From Fusobacteriaceae bacterium (GTDB taxonomy: Bacteria > Fusobacteriota > Fusobacteriia > Fusobacteriales > Fusobacteriaceae): a stretch of DNA of 6,419 nucleotides. Positions 1 through 6,364 of the stretch are shown in pieces. Location: NCBI GenBank assembly GCA_900764925.1, contig CAAFPW010000060.1:1-6419 (forward strand). Direction: 5' to 3'. The notes under the pieces were generated by a model. The model did not search any database. It worked only from the letters and a program-made list of their open reading frames with translations, and was not told where the DNA came from. Position 1 is the stretch's first letter. The number at the start of each line of letters is the position of its first letter. Made by a program: the position numbers and the translations under genes.

Positions 1-28
1 ATATAATATTTAATTTAAAATTTTTTTA

Positions 29-805
29 TCATAGAAAGTATAAATTTACAGAAAAAATCTCATACTCTCTTCCTTCCAACAAATATCTTCCATACTCACT
101 TTTAGGTGAAGAAAAAAATTCTTCCACTTCCTCTATCTCTTGTATCTCTCCTCTATATAGAACCATTACTCTATCTGAGATATTATATACTACACCTAAA
201 TCATGAGAAATAAATATAAATGTTGTTCTATATTCTCTATTAAATTTTTTTATCAAATCCAATATCTGTTTTTGTACAGCTAAGTCTAAAGAAGCTACCG
301 GTTCATCACAAACCACTAATTTAGGCTGCAATATCATCGCACATCCTATCACAACTCTTTGCCTCTGTCCACCACTTAATTCATTTGGATATTTTTCTCC
401 ATAATCTCTCCCCAGACCTATCTCTTCTAAGATATTTTCTACCTTTTTTTCTATATGCTCTCGATTTTTTTCTCCATTTGCTTTTAAAGGCTCTGCCAAT
501 ATATCTTTTATTTTCATAGCGGGATTTAGGGCACTATATGGATCTTGAAATATCATCTGGATATCTCTTTTACTCCTTTGATTCAATTTTTTCCCTAAAA
601 ACTCTATATTTCCTGAACTCTCTTTCTCTATTCCCAATATTATCTTTCCAATGGTTGATTTTCCAACCCCTGATTGTCCTATGATAGAAAATATTTCTCC
701 CTCTCTTACTTCAAAAGATATATCTTTTAAAACTTTTTTACTCTCTTTGGAAAAAAAAGTTCTCTTCTCATAAATTTTTGATAAATTTTCTACCTTTAAA
801 ATCAT
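29..805 (-). CDS. ABC importer ATP-binding protein, DppF/NikE-like (second ATPase)
   Basis: Cytoplasmic ATPase, 258 aa, that would power a peptide/nickel-class importer as a heterodimer with the ATPase encoded just upstream. All nucleotide-binding motifs are intact: Walker A GQSGVGKST (43-51), Q-loop Gln87 in FQDPYSALNP, signature LSGGQ (143-147), Walker B ending in Asp167-Glu168, D-loop SLD (172-174) and switch His201 in ISHD. FQDPYSALNP and the LSGGQRQR context are typical of the OppF/DppF/NikE subgroup. The protein stops about 57 residues after the switch histidine, so it lacks the extended C-terminal oligopeptide-type domain of the roughly 320-330 aa Opp/Dpp ATPases and matches NikE/CntF length. 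Its ATG overlaps the stop of the preceding gene (ATGA), with AAGAGGTG as ribosome binding site at 810-817. Stops are in tandem (TGA TAA). Class is certain, substrate unknown. Confidence 0.95.
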   Translation of the reverse strand: MILKVENLSKIYEKRTFFSKESKKVLKDISFEVREGEIFSIIGQSGVGKSTIGKIILGIEKESSGNIEFLGKKLNQRSKRDIQMIFQDPYSALNPAMKIKDILAEPLKANGEKNREHIEKKVENILEEIGLGRDYGEKYPNELSGGQRQRVVIGCAMILQPKLVVCDEPVASLDLAVQKQILDLIKKFNREYRTTFIFISHDLGVVYNISDRVMVLYRGEIQEIEEVEEFFSSPKSEYGRYLLEGREYEIFSVNLYFL

Positions 806-1536
806 TTTTCACCTCTTATCCAAAGCCCTTTGGATAAACTAATTAATTTTTTTACATATGGGTGAGATTGCTCCTTAAATATATTTTCACAACTATTCTC
901 TTCAACTATCTCCCCTTTATACATAACACACACTCTCTGAGCAAAATCTTTTATGGACTCTAAATCATGTGAAATAAATAAAATTGATACCCCAGTATTT
1001 TTTTGTACCTCTTTAAAAAGTTCTATTACCTCTTTTTTAGTCTTTAAATCAAGTGCAGTAGTTACCTCATCAGCTATCAATAATTGTGGTTTTCCTATCA
1101 AAGCTCCAGCTATTACTACTCTTTGTCTTTCCCCCCCACTTGTTTCATGAGGATATTTTTTTAAAATTTTTTCTGGCTCTTTCAATCCTAATTTAAGTAG
1201 TAAATCTATTACCGTCTCTTTCCAATTATCACTTTTTATATAATGACCCTCATATATTTTTTTCAATTGATGCCCTATTTTTATAGTTGGATTTAAAGAT
1301 GTAAAAGCATTTTGAAAAACTGCTCCTATCTTACATTTTTTTTCAAATTCTAGGTAACTAATTTTACTTCTCTCTGGTAAAATTCCTAAAATAAATTTTG
1401 TTGTTAAAGTCTTTCCACTTCCCGACTCTCCAGCTAGTGCTACAATCTCTCCAGAATCTATAAAAAAATTGATATCTTTTAGAAGTAGTTTCCCATCAAT
1501 TTCCAAATTTAATTTTTTTATTTCAAGTAATCTCAA
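802..1536 (-). CDS. ABC importer ATP-binding protein, DppD/NikD-like (first ATPase), TTG start
   Basis: First of the two importer ATPases, 244 aa. Motifs: Walker A GESGSGKT (36-43), Q-loop Gln75 in FQNAFTSLNP, signature TSGGE (132-136), Walker B LLIADE (152-157) with catalytic Glu157, D-loop ALD (161-163) and switch His190 in ISHD. Two positions are off-consensus: the usual QDP is QNA, and the proline normally following the Walker B glutamate is Val158. QN at the first site also occurs in NikD-type ATPases as I recall them, weak support for a nickel/metallophore-like subgroup. The short length, without a long C-terminal extension, fits this. The start is TTG inside the overlap TTGA with the permease stop; AGAGGT lies 8 nt upstream (1545-1550), and no in-frame ATG exists before Walker A, so TTG is well supported. 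Catalytic residues are present, so it should be active. Confidence 0.94.
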   Translation of the reverse strand: MRLLEIKKLNLEIDGKLLLKDINFFIDSGEIVALAGESGSGKTLTTKFILGILPERSKISYLEFEKKCKIGAVFQNAFTSLNPTIKIGHQLKKIYEGHYIKSDNWKETVIDLLLKLGLKEPEKILKKYPHETSGGERQRVVIAGALIGKPQLLIADEVTTALDLKTKKEVIELFKEVQKNTGVSILFISHDLESIKDFAQRVCVMYKGEIVEENSCENIFKEQSHPYVKKLISLSKGLWIRGEK

Positions 1537-2297
1537 TGTTTTCTACCTCTTTTCTCCATTTTTTTTATTTGATATACAGTAAAAATTATAGCTAAACCTG
1601 GAGCTATGGTAAACCAAGGGGCTGATAGAAAATATGATTGAGATTGATTTAAAATATTTCCCCATGTGGGATATGGTGGCTGAATACCTAAACCTAAATA
1701 TCCCAATCCAGCTTCTGTCAATATAGCTCCAGCAAATCCAGTAGTAAAAGCTACTAAGATAGGTTTTAATATATTTGGTAATATGTGTCTATATATAATT
1801 TTTAAATCAGATACTCCATAGGTTTTGGCAGCTATAATATATTCCATATTCTTTTCCTTTTTTACCAATCCTCTAATCACATTTACACATCTTGGTATAT
1901 AGATTACAAAAATTGCTACAATTAAAGAATAGAATCCTGTTCCCATTACAATTATTATTCCTAGTGCAATCAATATTGCAGGAATAGATATAATAACCTC
2001 TATTATTGACATTATTATACCATCAATAAAACCACCATAATACCCTGCTAATCCCCCTATTAAAACTCCTGTTACCACTGCTAAAGATATAGAGAAAAAA
2101 GCTATAATTATAGTATATGCCCCTCCTAAAATCAAACGGCTAAAGATATCTCTTCCTAAGTTATCACACCCTAATATATTCTCTAAGCTAGGAGGTGCTA
2201 ATATCTTACTTTCTTCCATAAAATAAGGATTTTGATAAAAGAAAATACAAAATATTATTACTATAACTAATGGTATTAGATATTTCCAATTTTTCAT
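1533..2297 (-). CDS. ABC importer permease, DppC/NikC-like (BPD_transp_1)
   Basis: Second membrane subunit of the importer, 254 aa. It opens with one membrane helix (about 7-20). The family motif LGCDNLGRDIFSRLILGG follows at about 42-60, then a bundle of hydrophobic segments. The cytoplasmic EAA coupling loop is at about 153-177, with Ala157-Ala158, Gly162 and HILPN (172-176). The signature LGLGIQPPYPTWGNIL comes near the C terminus. Together these identify the DppC/NikC branch. The C terminus is short: after the last helix (APGLAIIFTVY) the usual NLLGDGLRDALDPR-type tail is replaced by a basic stretch ending KRGRKH, next to a run of eight A at 1559-1566. It is either a natural short form or an indel. 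The ATG overlaps the preceding stop (ATGA), with AAGGAGTG at 2305-2312. Function as permease C is secure. Confidence 0.94.
   Translation of the reverse strand: MKNWKYLIPLVIVIIFCIFFYQNPYFMEESKILAPPSLENILGCDNLGRDIFSRLILGGAYTIIIAFFSISLAVVTGVLIGGLAGYYGGFIDGIIMSIIEVIISIPAILIALGIIIVMGTGFYSLIVAIFVIYIPRCVNVIRGLVKKEKNMEYIIAAKTYGVSDLKIIYRHILPNILKPILVAFTTGFAGAILTEAGLGYLGLGIQPPYPTWGNILNQSQSYFLSAPWFTIAPGLAIIFTVYQIKKMEKRGRKH
1545..1550 (-). promoter_or_regulatory. Ribosome binding site supporting the TTG start of the first ATPase
   Basis: AGAGGT on the minus strand lies 8 nt before the TTG at 1536-1534, inside the last codons of the permease gene. It is the only good Shine-Dalgarno sequence nearby and supports the non-ATG start, coupled to termination of the permease. 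Confidence 0.75.
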
Positions 2298-3211
2298 TCT
2301 CTTTCACTCCTTATTCTTGGATCCACTATTGAATACAATATATCTATTATAAAATTAATTATTACTAAAACTAAAGATGTATAAAATATCAATCCTTGAA
2401 CCAATGGTAAATCTCTATTTATAACAGCAGTTATCATCAACCTACCTATCCCAGGAATAGAGAATATCTGCTCTATTATTACTACTCCTGTTATCAGATC
2501 TATTAACATTATCCCTATTAATGGGATTACTGGAATAATTGAATTTTTCAAAATATAAAAATTTAGCCAAGTTTTCTTTACTCCATTTACAAAGAGATAT
2601 TTTATATATTCTTCTCTCAATTCGATCTCCAAATTATTTTTTATATAACTTGTGAAAACCCCTATATTTGGAATAGATATTACTATACATGGAAGTATTA
2701 AAGAGACTAAAGTATTGTCATATCCCACTGAAAACCATCTCAATATCACACTAAACAGGAACATTGAAAGTATACCTAACCAGAAAGATGGAATTGATAT
2801 ACATAGTCCTATTAGAAAATCTATAATTTTTTTTATCTTATTATTTTTTATCTTATGAATAAAAAATGACAGTGGGATAGATACTACCAAAACTATTATT
2901 ACTGTTAAAATAGCTATTTCTAAAGTTAAAGGTAATCTTTCAAAAATCAGTTTTGAAACTGGCTCTCCATACTTAAAAGAGTTCCCAAAATCTCCTGATA
3001 AGACTCCTCTTCCCCATTCCAAATATCTTGTTAACAATCCTTTATTCAGTCCTAAGCTCTCTCTTAAAATTGCTATGTCTTCAGGGGCACTATCCACTCC
3101 CAATATAGCTAAAGCTGGATCACCTGGAATCATCTCTAAGAGTAAAAAAGATATGGTTCCTATCAAATATATTGAAAAAATCATCTTTGATATTTTTTTT
3201 ACATAATACAT
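2294..3211 (-). CDS. ABC importer permease, DppB/NikB-like (BPD_transp_1)
   Basis: First membrane subunit, 305 aa from the start chosen here. Family landmarks in order: an N-terminal helix (about 10-26) followed by PGDPA (29-33), LSGDFGNSF (72-80) with RLPLTLEI (93-100), SIPSFWLGI (140-148), the EAA loop (about 202-230), and a C-terminal block with FSIPGIGRL, NRDLPLVQG and VDPRIR. This is the DppB/NikB pattern, forming half of the pore with the C permease. The EAA loop is degenerate: where relatives have a small/basic ARAKG-type stretch, this protein has L207-F208-V209-N210-G211. I choose the ATG at 3211 rather than the TTG at 3223. GGAG sits 6 nt before the ATG, the TTG has no ribosome site and itself abuts that GGAG, and the ATG gives the usual family N terminus. 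The previous gene ends TAA one base earlier. Confidence 0.95.
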   Translation of the reverse strand: MYYVKKISKMIFSIYLIGTISFLLLEMIPGDPALAILGVDSAPEDIAILRESLGLNKGLLTRYLEWGRGVLSGDFGNSFKYGEPVSKLIFERLPLTLEIAILTVIIVLVVSIPLSFFIHKIKNNKIKKIIDFLIGLCISIPSFWLGILSMFLFSVILRWFSVGYDNTLVSLILPCIVISIPNIGVFTSYIKNNLEIELREEYIKYLFVNGVKKTWLNFYILKNSIIPVIPLIGIMLIDLITGVVIIEQIFSIPGIGRLMITAVINRDLPLVQGLIFYTSLVLVIINFIIDILYSIVDPRIRSERE

Positions 3212-3212
3212 T

Positions 3213-4703
3213 TTATTCTCCAATATTCATTTTAGCAAAATTTATATATGGTAGTGGGTAATATTCAAAACCACTTATTTTTTTATCCATTGATGTTATA
3301 AGTTCTGGGTCCATTATATAGATAGCTGCTTGTTCATCTCTCAAAATTTCTTGGGCTCTTTTATAATTTTTTACTATCTCTTCATCTGTTGTTGCTTTTT
3401 TTGCTCCCTCTATCAAAGCATCATACTCTTTGTTATTAAAATTAAAGAAATTATTTCTATAATCAGTTGTATATCTTCTTAAAATAGAGTATGGATCTAA
3501 TTTTCCTGCAAGTCCAACTATTGTCGCTTCATACTTTCTTCCAGAATAAACCTCAGATAACCAAGTAGTCCACTCTATTGTTTCTATTTTTACATTTAAA
3601 TTGATACCCTTTAGTTGTTCAGCAATTATTTGTGCTGTATTTACATGCATAGGATAATTACTAGGAACCTTTATAGTAAAAGTAAAATTAGAGTGTCCAC
3701 TCTCTTCTAAAAGCTTTTTAGCTACCTCTATATCTTGTTTCTGTCCAATATTTTCAATAACATATTTTTTCATAACAGGACTCATATTAGTTTCCAGTTT
3801 TATACCATTTCCTCCCATAACTCCAGTTATGATCTCATCTTTATTAATAGCTAAATTTATAGCTTTTCTTACATTCAAATTATTAAATGGTTCTACATTA
3901 TTATTTAAAGCAAAAATTTGAACAATATTTTGTGGTGCTGATATATTGTTAAAGTTCTTTAATTCATTTAATCTTTTTGCATCTACTCTCGAAAGCATAT
4001 TAATCTCTCCAGAAAGAAGTTTCAAAAATGCTGTTTCATTATTAGGTACAACAAGAACTGTTACCTGATCTATTTTTGCTTTTTCTCCCCAGTAATCTTC
4101 AAATTTTTCCAATACTATTTGTTGCTCTCTTGCATATTGGCTCACTTTAAATGGTCCTGTTCCTATTGGTTCCTTATCTAAATTTTCTGAATTTTCATCT
4201 GGAACAATTCCCTCTGTTAAAGCATATATAAATGCTGAGTCAGCTTCTTTTAACTTTATTTGTATTGTATTCTCAGAAATTACACTTATATCTTCAATCT
4301 CCTCTAAAAGAGCACTTGATGGTGGGAATCCATCTTTTCCAGACATTCTTTTCAATGAAAATTCAACATCTTTTATATCTAAAGGATTTCCATTGTGAAA
4401 TTTTATTCCATCCCTAATTTTGAAAGTATAGATAGTTCCATCTTGAGAGATCTCATAAGATTCAGCTATGGCTGGAATAAGTTCCCCAGTAGGACTAGGC
4501 ATCAATAACCCTTCAAAAACATTTAGCATGATCTCCTCAGTTCCACTAGATACCATCTTATATGGATTAAGGCTATCTATATCCATACTCATTGTTGTTT
4601 TTATCTCTTTTAAACTATTTTTCTCCTCTTTACCACATGCAAAAAGTAATACACTAAATATTATAAGTAAAATTACTCTTCCAATAACTTTTAAACTTCT
4701 CAT
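3213..4703 (-). CDS. Extracytoplasmic substrate-binding lipoprotein, SBP_bac_5 family (peptide/nickel class)
   Basis: Binding protein of the importer, 496 aa. It has a lipoprotein signal: basic MRSLKVIGR, hydrophobic core (10-21), then lipobox LFAC with Cys23 as the predicted acylated residue, so it should be anchored to a membrane facing the periplasm. Cluster C/SBP_bac_5 landmarks: VFEGLL (62-67), YTFKIRDGIKFHNGNPL (92-108), the following DVEFS (112-116), GTGPFKV (181-187), FEDYWG (201-206) and LNVRKAINLAINKDEI (276-291), with a late LDPYS segment at the place where relatives contact ligand. Length fits DppA/NikA-type proteins. First gene of the operon, one base before permease B. The ATG at 4703 is preferred over a GTG at 4718 because GGAGG lies 5 nt before it and it gives a normal signal peptide. 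The ligand is not evident: dipeptide, oligopeptide, nickel or metallophore complex are all possible. Confidence 0.95.
   Translation of the reverse strand: MRSLKVIGRVILLIIFSVLLFACGKEEKNSLKEIKTTMSMDIDSLNPYKMVSSGTEEIMLNVFEGLLMPSPTGELIPAIAESYEISQDGTIYTFKIRDGIKFHNGNPLDIKDVEFSLKRMSGKDGFPPSSALLEEIEDISVISENTIQIKLKEADSAFIYALTEGIVPDENSENLDKEPIGTGPFKVSQYAREQQIVLEKFEDYWGEKAKIDQVTVLVVPNNETAFLKLLSGEINMLSRVDAKRLNELKNFNNISAPQNIVQIFALNNNVEPFNNLNVRKAINLAINKDEIITGVMGGNGIKLETNMSPVMKKYVIENIGQKQDIEVAKKLLEESGHSNFTFTIKVPSNYPMHVNTAQIIAEQLKGINLNVKIETIEWTTWLSEVYSGRKYEATIVGLAGKLDPYSILRRYTTDYRNNFFNFNNKEYDALIEGAKKATTDEEIVKNYKRAQEILRDEQAAIYIMDPELITSMDKKISGFEYYPLPYINFAKMNIGE
3218..3221 (-). promoter_or_regulatory. Ribosome binding site deciding the start of permease B
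   Basis: GGAG on the minus strand (within TTGGAGAATAAAATG) lies 6 nt before the ATG at 3211-3209 and is embedded in the last codons of the binding-protein gene. Its position rules in the ATG and makes the overlapping upstream TTG (3223) unlikely as initiator. Translation of permease B probably depends on ribosomes finishing the preceding gene. Confidence 0.75.
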
Positions 4704-4708
4704 AATAA

Positions 4709-4713
4709 CCTCC
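4709..4713 (-). promoter_or_regulatory. Ribosome binding site deciding the start of the binding lipoprotein
   Basis: GGAGG on the minus strand (in TTGGAGGTTATTATG) lies 5 nt before the ATG at 4703-4701. The alternative GTG at 4718 lies upstream of this site and would put it inside the coding region. Confidence 0.8.
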
Positions 4714-4769
4714 AACACATATGTTCAATTTTTCTATATAATATTTTAAATATAAATTAACATATTACT

Positions 4770-4775
4770 ATTGTA
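4770..4775 (-). promoter_or_regulatory. Candidate -10 box for the ABC importer operon
   Basis: TACAAT on the minus strand, one mismatch from TATAAT, lies in the AT-rich gap after the terminator of the upstream unit and about 67 nt before the lipoprotein start. No convincing -35 is visible: at 16-17 nt upstream there is only the T tract of the terminator. A promoter is expected in 4704-4790, but this exact placement is weak because near-matches are common in such AT-rich DNA. Confidence 0.25.
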
Positions 4776-4790
4776 TCACATTTTTTTTAT

Positions 4791-4838
4791 AAAAAAAGAG
4801 TATAAGTAAAATTATTTTATAATAATCTTATTATACTC
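4791..4838 (-). terminator. Rho-independent terminator after the ybaK-FUSC unit
   Basis: On the minus strand GAGTATAA (4838-4831) pairs perfectly with TTATACTC (4805-4798). The inner arms TAAGATTATT and AATAATTTTA pair with one G-U, separated by the tetraloop ATAA (4820-4817) and with one bulged C (4806). Seven T follow at once (4797-4791). The hairpin starts 13 nt after the FUSC stop codon and has no T tract on the other strand, so it is directional. It separates the ybaK-FUSC transcript from the importer operon. Confidence 0.8.
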
Positions 4839-4851
4839 AAATTACAATCAT

Positions 4852-5853
4852 TTAATTACCATTTTTTAATTTTTCTATTATTATCTTTCCTTTTTTTATA
4901 AAATATACAAGGATTAGTATTAAGAGTATTCCAATAGCTGTTCCCAACACTCTATCTAAATAATATATTAAAGGGGTTAGTTCTTTAGTTATATTGAACA
5001 TTATAAAGAGAAATACAATTCCTCCTAACGAGCCTGAAATACCTATTAAATACTCTATAAAGATTATAACTAACACAATACCTACTGAACTCCATAAATT
5101 CCCATTTAAATGTAAATTAGAAAATATAAAAGCTATTATTCCACCAAAAATTGTGCTCAAAAATCTCTCTTTAGTCTTTTTAAAAAGTTCTTTGAGTTCT
5201 ATATGAAATGGAACAACTGATGCTAAAGCACAATAGTACATAGTATATCTTGTAACATATCTATGATCTATATATTTATTTAAAATATTGATTATAAAAA
5301 CTCCTAATATTACTGCTATCCCTGGAATAAAAGCTCTTTTAAAATGATGATCCCAACTCTTTTGAGAAGGCACTTCAATTTTTTCACTTATTCTATGAGT
5401 ATATCTATTATAAACACTTACTATAAGAGCCACTGTAATAGCTCCTAAAGCTGTTCCTAAAACTCTTTCTTCTAAATATTGACTTGGAGATCTATGAGGA
5501 TCAATATTCAACATTATATAGGTAAATGCAATACATCCAACTGTTGCAGGAACTTTTACTATCATTTCCGTAAAAAAGCATACCAATATAAGCCCCAAAA
5601 CATATAATAACATATTTTCTTGGAATCCACTGTAAGCAATTATACAGGCAATAGCTCCACCACAAAAAGTTGTAATAGTTCTTTCATAAGCTTGTCTTCT
5701 AGTCTTTGCTTCGCTTATATTAGCTACATTCAAAGCTGCTATTCCAGCATAAAACTTAGATAAATTAAATATTTCACATAAATATAGTGAAATAAGTAGT
5801 GCTACTCCTACCAACAGTGCCCTCTCTGTAATAACTTTCAAATTATTATTCAT
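4852..5853 (-). CDS. FUSC/aromatic acid exporter-like integral membrane protein with internal duplication
   Basis: Inner-membrane protein, 333 aa, almost entirely hydrophobic helices with short loops. It resembles the FUSC/ArAE group (fusaric acid resistance-like, UPF0421/DUF939-like): each half carries an E-R...GG entry helix, a conserved glutamate within a helix, an FN/LN-I turn and a RVLGT-A-GI/A exit motif. Unit 1 has ER57-58, GG65-66, Glu96, LNI115-117 and RVLGT 130-134. Unit 2 has ER229-230, GG237-238, Glu267, FNI286-288 and RVLGT 301-305, an offset of 171-172 residues. The large cytoplasmic domain of longer FUSC exporters is absent. Relatives are proposed to export aromatic acids or other small organics, but the substrate here is unknown. 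The ATG at 5853 follows AGAGG (5861-5865) by 7 nt, and the gene begins 13 nt after the ybaK stop, suggesting co-transcription. A terminator follows the stop. Confidence 0.85.
   Translation of the reverse strand: MNNNLKVITERALLVGVALLISLYLCEIFNLSKFYAGIAALNVANISEAKTRRQAYERTITTFCGGAIACIIAYSGFQENMLLYVLGLILVCFFTEMIVKVPATVGCIAFTYIMLNIDPHRSPSQYLEERVLGTALGAITVALIVSVYNRYTHRISEKIEVPSQKSWDHHFKRAFIPGIAVILGVFIINILNKYIDHRYVTRYTMYYCALASVVPFHIELKELFKKTKERFLSTIFGGIIAFIFSNLHLNGNLWSSVGIVLVIIFIEYLIGISGSLGGIVFLFIMFNITKELTPLIYYLDRVLGTAIGILLILILVYFIKKGKIIIEKLKNGN
4897..5823 (-). repeat. Ancient tandem duplication inside the FUSC-like gene (two units, about 513-bp offset)
   Basis: Unit 1 covers residues about 11-148 (5410-5823) and unit 2 residues about 173-319 (4897-5337). 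Both begin with similar helices (RALLVGVALL and RAFIPGIAVI) and end with RVLGT. A trace survives in DNA: 4937-4957 and 5450-5470 agree at 18 of 21 bases, exactly 513 bp apart. Elsewhere the copies are strongly diverged, so this is an old domain duplication and not a recent repeat. Confidence 0.8.
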
Positions 5854-5866
5854 AACTTAGCCTCTA

Positions 5867-6337
5867 TTATACAATAATATCTCCAACAGTCATATTTAAA
5901 TACTCAACTAAATCTTTAGGATCAATTATGATCTGTAATCCTCTCATCCCAGCACTTATCATTATCTGCTCTTTGCTCATTGCACTCTGGTGAATGAAGC
6001 TTTGATGTCTCTTCTTTATCCCAATTGGAGAGCATCCACCTCTTATATATCCTGTCATATTAAACAGTTCTTTCAGCTCTAACATTTCAACTTTTTTTAC
6101 TCCAGCTAGTTTTGCTAATTTTTTTAAATCAATACTATCAGCTCCAGGAATACATGCTACTATCATCTCTTTTTTCTCCGTTAACAAAACTAGAGTCTTA
6201 AATATTTTTGTTATATCCTCTCCAGTTTTTAAAGAAACAGCTATGGCACTTAAATCACTCTCATCTACTTCATACTCTTTATAAGCGTATTTTATTTTCT
6301 TTTTATCCAACTCTCTCATAGCATTTGTTTTTTTCAT
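5867..6337 (-). CDS. ybaK: YbaK/EbsC-family aminoacyl-tRNA deacylase (Cys-tRNA(Pro) deacylase)
   Basis: Cytoplasmic trans-editing enzyme, 156 aa, the normal length for single-domain YbaK. Members hydrolyse mischarged tRNA, typically Cys-tRNA(Pro) made by prolyl-tRNA synthetase. Visible landmarks: FKTL (46-49) with Lys47 at the position of the lysine essential in characterised YbaK proteins, the segment SIDLKKLAKLAGVKKVEM (68-85), TGYIRGGCSP (95-104) with the glycine loop, IGIKK (105-109), and GMRGLQI (129-135). Where E. coli YbaK has RGLD, this protein has RGLQ (Gln134). The ATG at 6337 has a strong AAGAGGTGG (6341-6349) just upstream. An internal ATG (Met7) is less likely because the first has the better ribosome site. 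It lies 40 nt after a tRNA gene and 13 nt before the FUSC-like gene. Family is clear; exact tRNA specificity (Cys or another misacylated species) is inferred. Confidence 0.93.
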   Translation of the reverse strand: MKKTNAMRELDKKKIKYAYKEYEVDESDLSAIAVSLKTGEDITKIFKTLVLLTEKKEMIVACIPGADSIDLKKLAKLAGVKKVEMLELKELFNMTGYIRGGCSPIGIKKRHQSFIHQSAMSKEQIMISAGMRGLQIIIDPKDLVEYLNMTVGDIIV

Positions 6338-6347
6338 ATTCCACCTC

Positions 6348-6364
6348 TTGCAAAACTTTTACAA
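6348..6364. promoter_or_regulatory. 17-bp imperfect palindrome between tRNA and ybaK (possible operator)
   Basis: TTGCAAAACTTTTACAA on the plus strand: two 8-bp arms around a central C, with one mismatched pair. It lies immediately upstream of, and overlaps by two bases, the ybaK ribosome binding site. This symmetry suits a dimeric DNA-binding regulator, but the region is AT-rich and only one copy is seen, so function is speculative. Confidence 0.3.

Noticed and set aside
1..28. Terminator for the importer operon
   Set aside because: Only 28 nt follow the last stop codon. They are A/T runs without a GC-bearing stem or a stem followed by a T tract, so any terminator lies outside the window.
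953..1150. Open frame on the plus strand opposite the first ATPase gene
   Set aside because: It lies wholly antisense to a gene with intact ABC ATPase motifs, has low-complexity Ser/Thr-rich translation and no family resemblance.
2652..2858. Open frame on the plus strand opposite permease B
   Set aside because: Antisense shadow of a conserved membrane protein gene; no ribosome site or recognisable domain.
4232..4749. Two open frames on the plus strand (4232-4417, 4468-4749) opposite the binding-protein gene
   Set aside because: Both are antisense to a clear SBP gene; the second runs into the intergenic gap but shows no convincing start signal or homology.
4704..4790. Possible riboswitch, metal-regulator box or small ORF in the leader of the importer operon
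   Set aside because: The leader is short and nearly pure A/T. I see only AT-rich short palindromes (such as ACATATGT at 4715-4722) expected by chance, and nothing matching a known Fur, NikR or riboswitch pattern.
4994..5206. Open frame on the plus strand opposite the FUSC-like gene
   Set aside because: Antisense shadow of a conserved transmembrane gene in AT-rich DNA.
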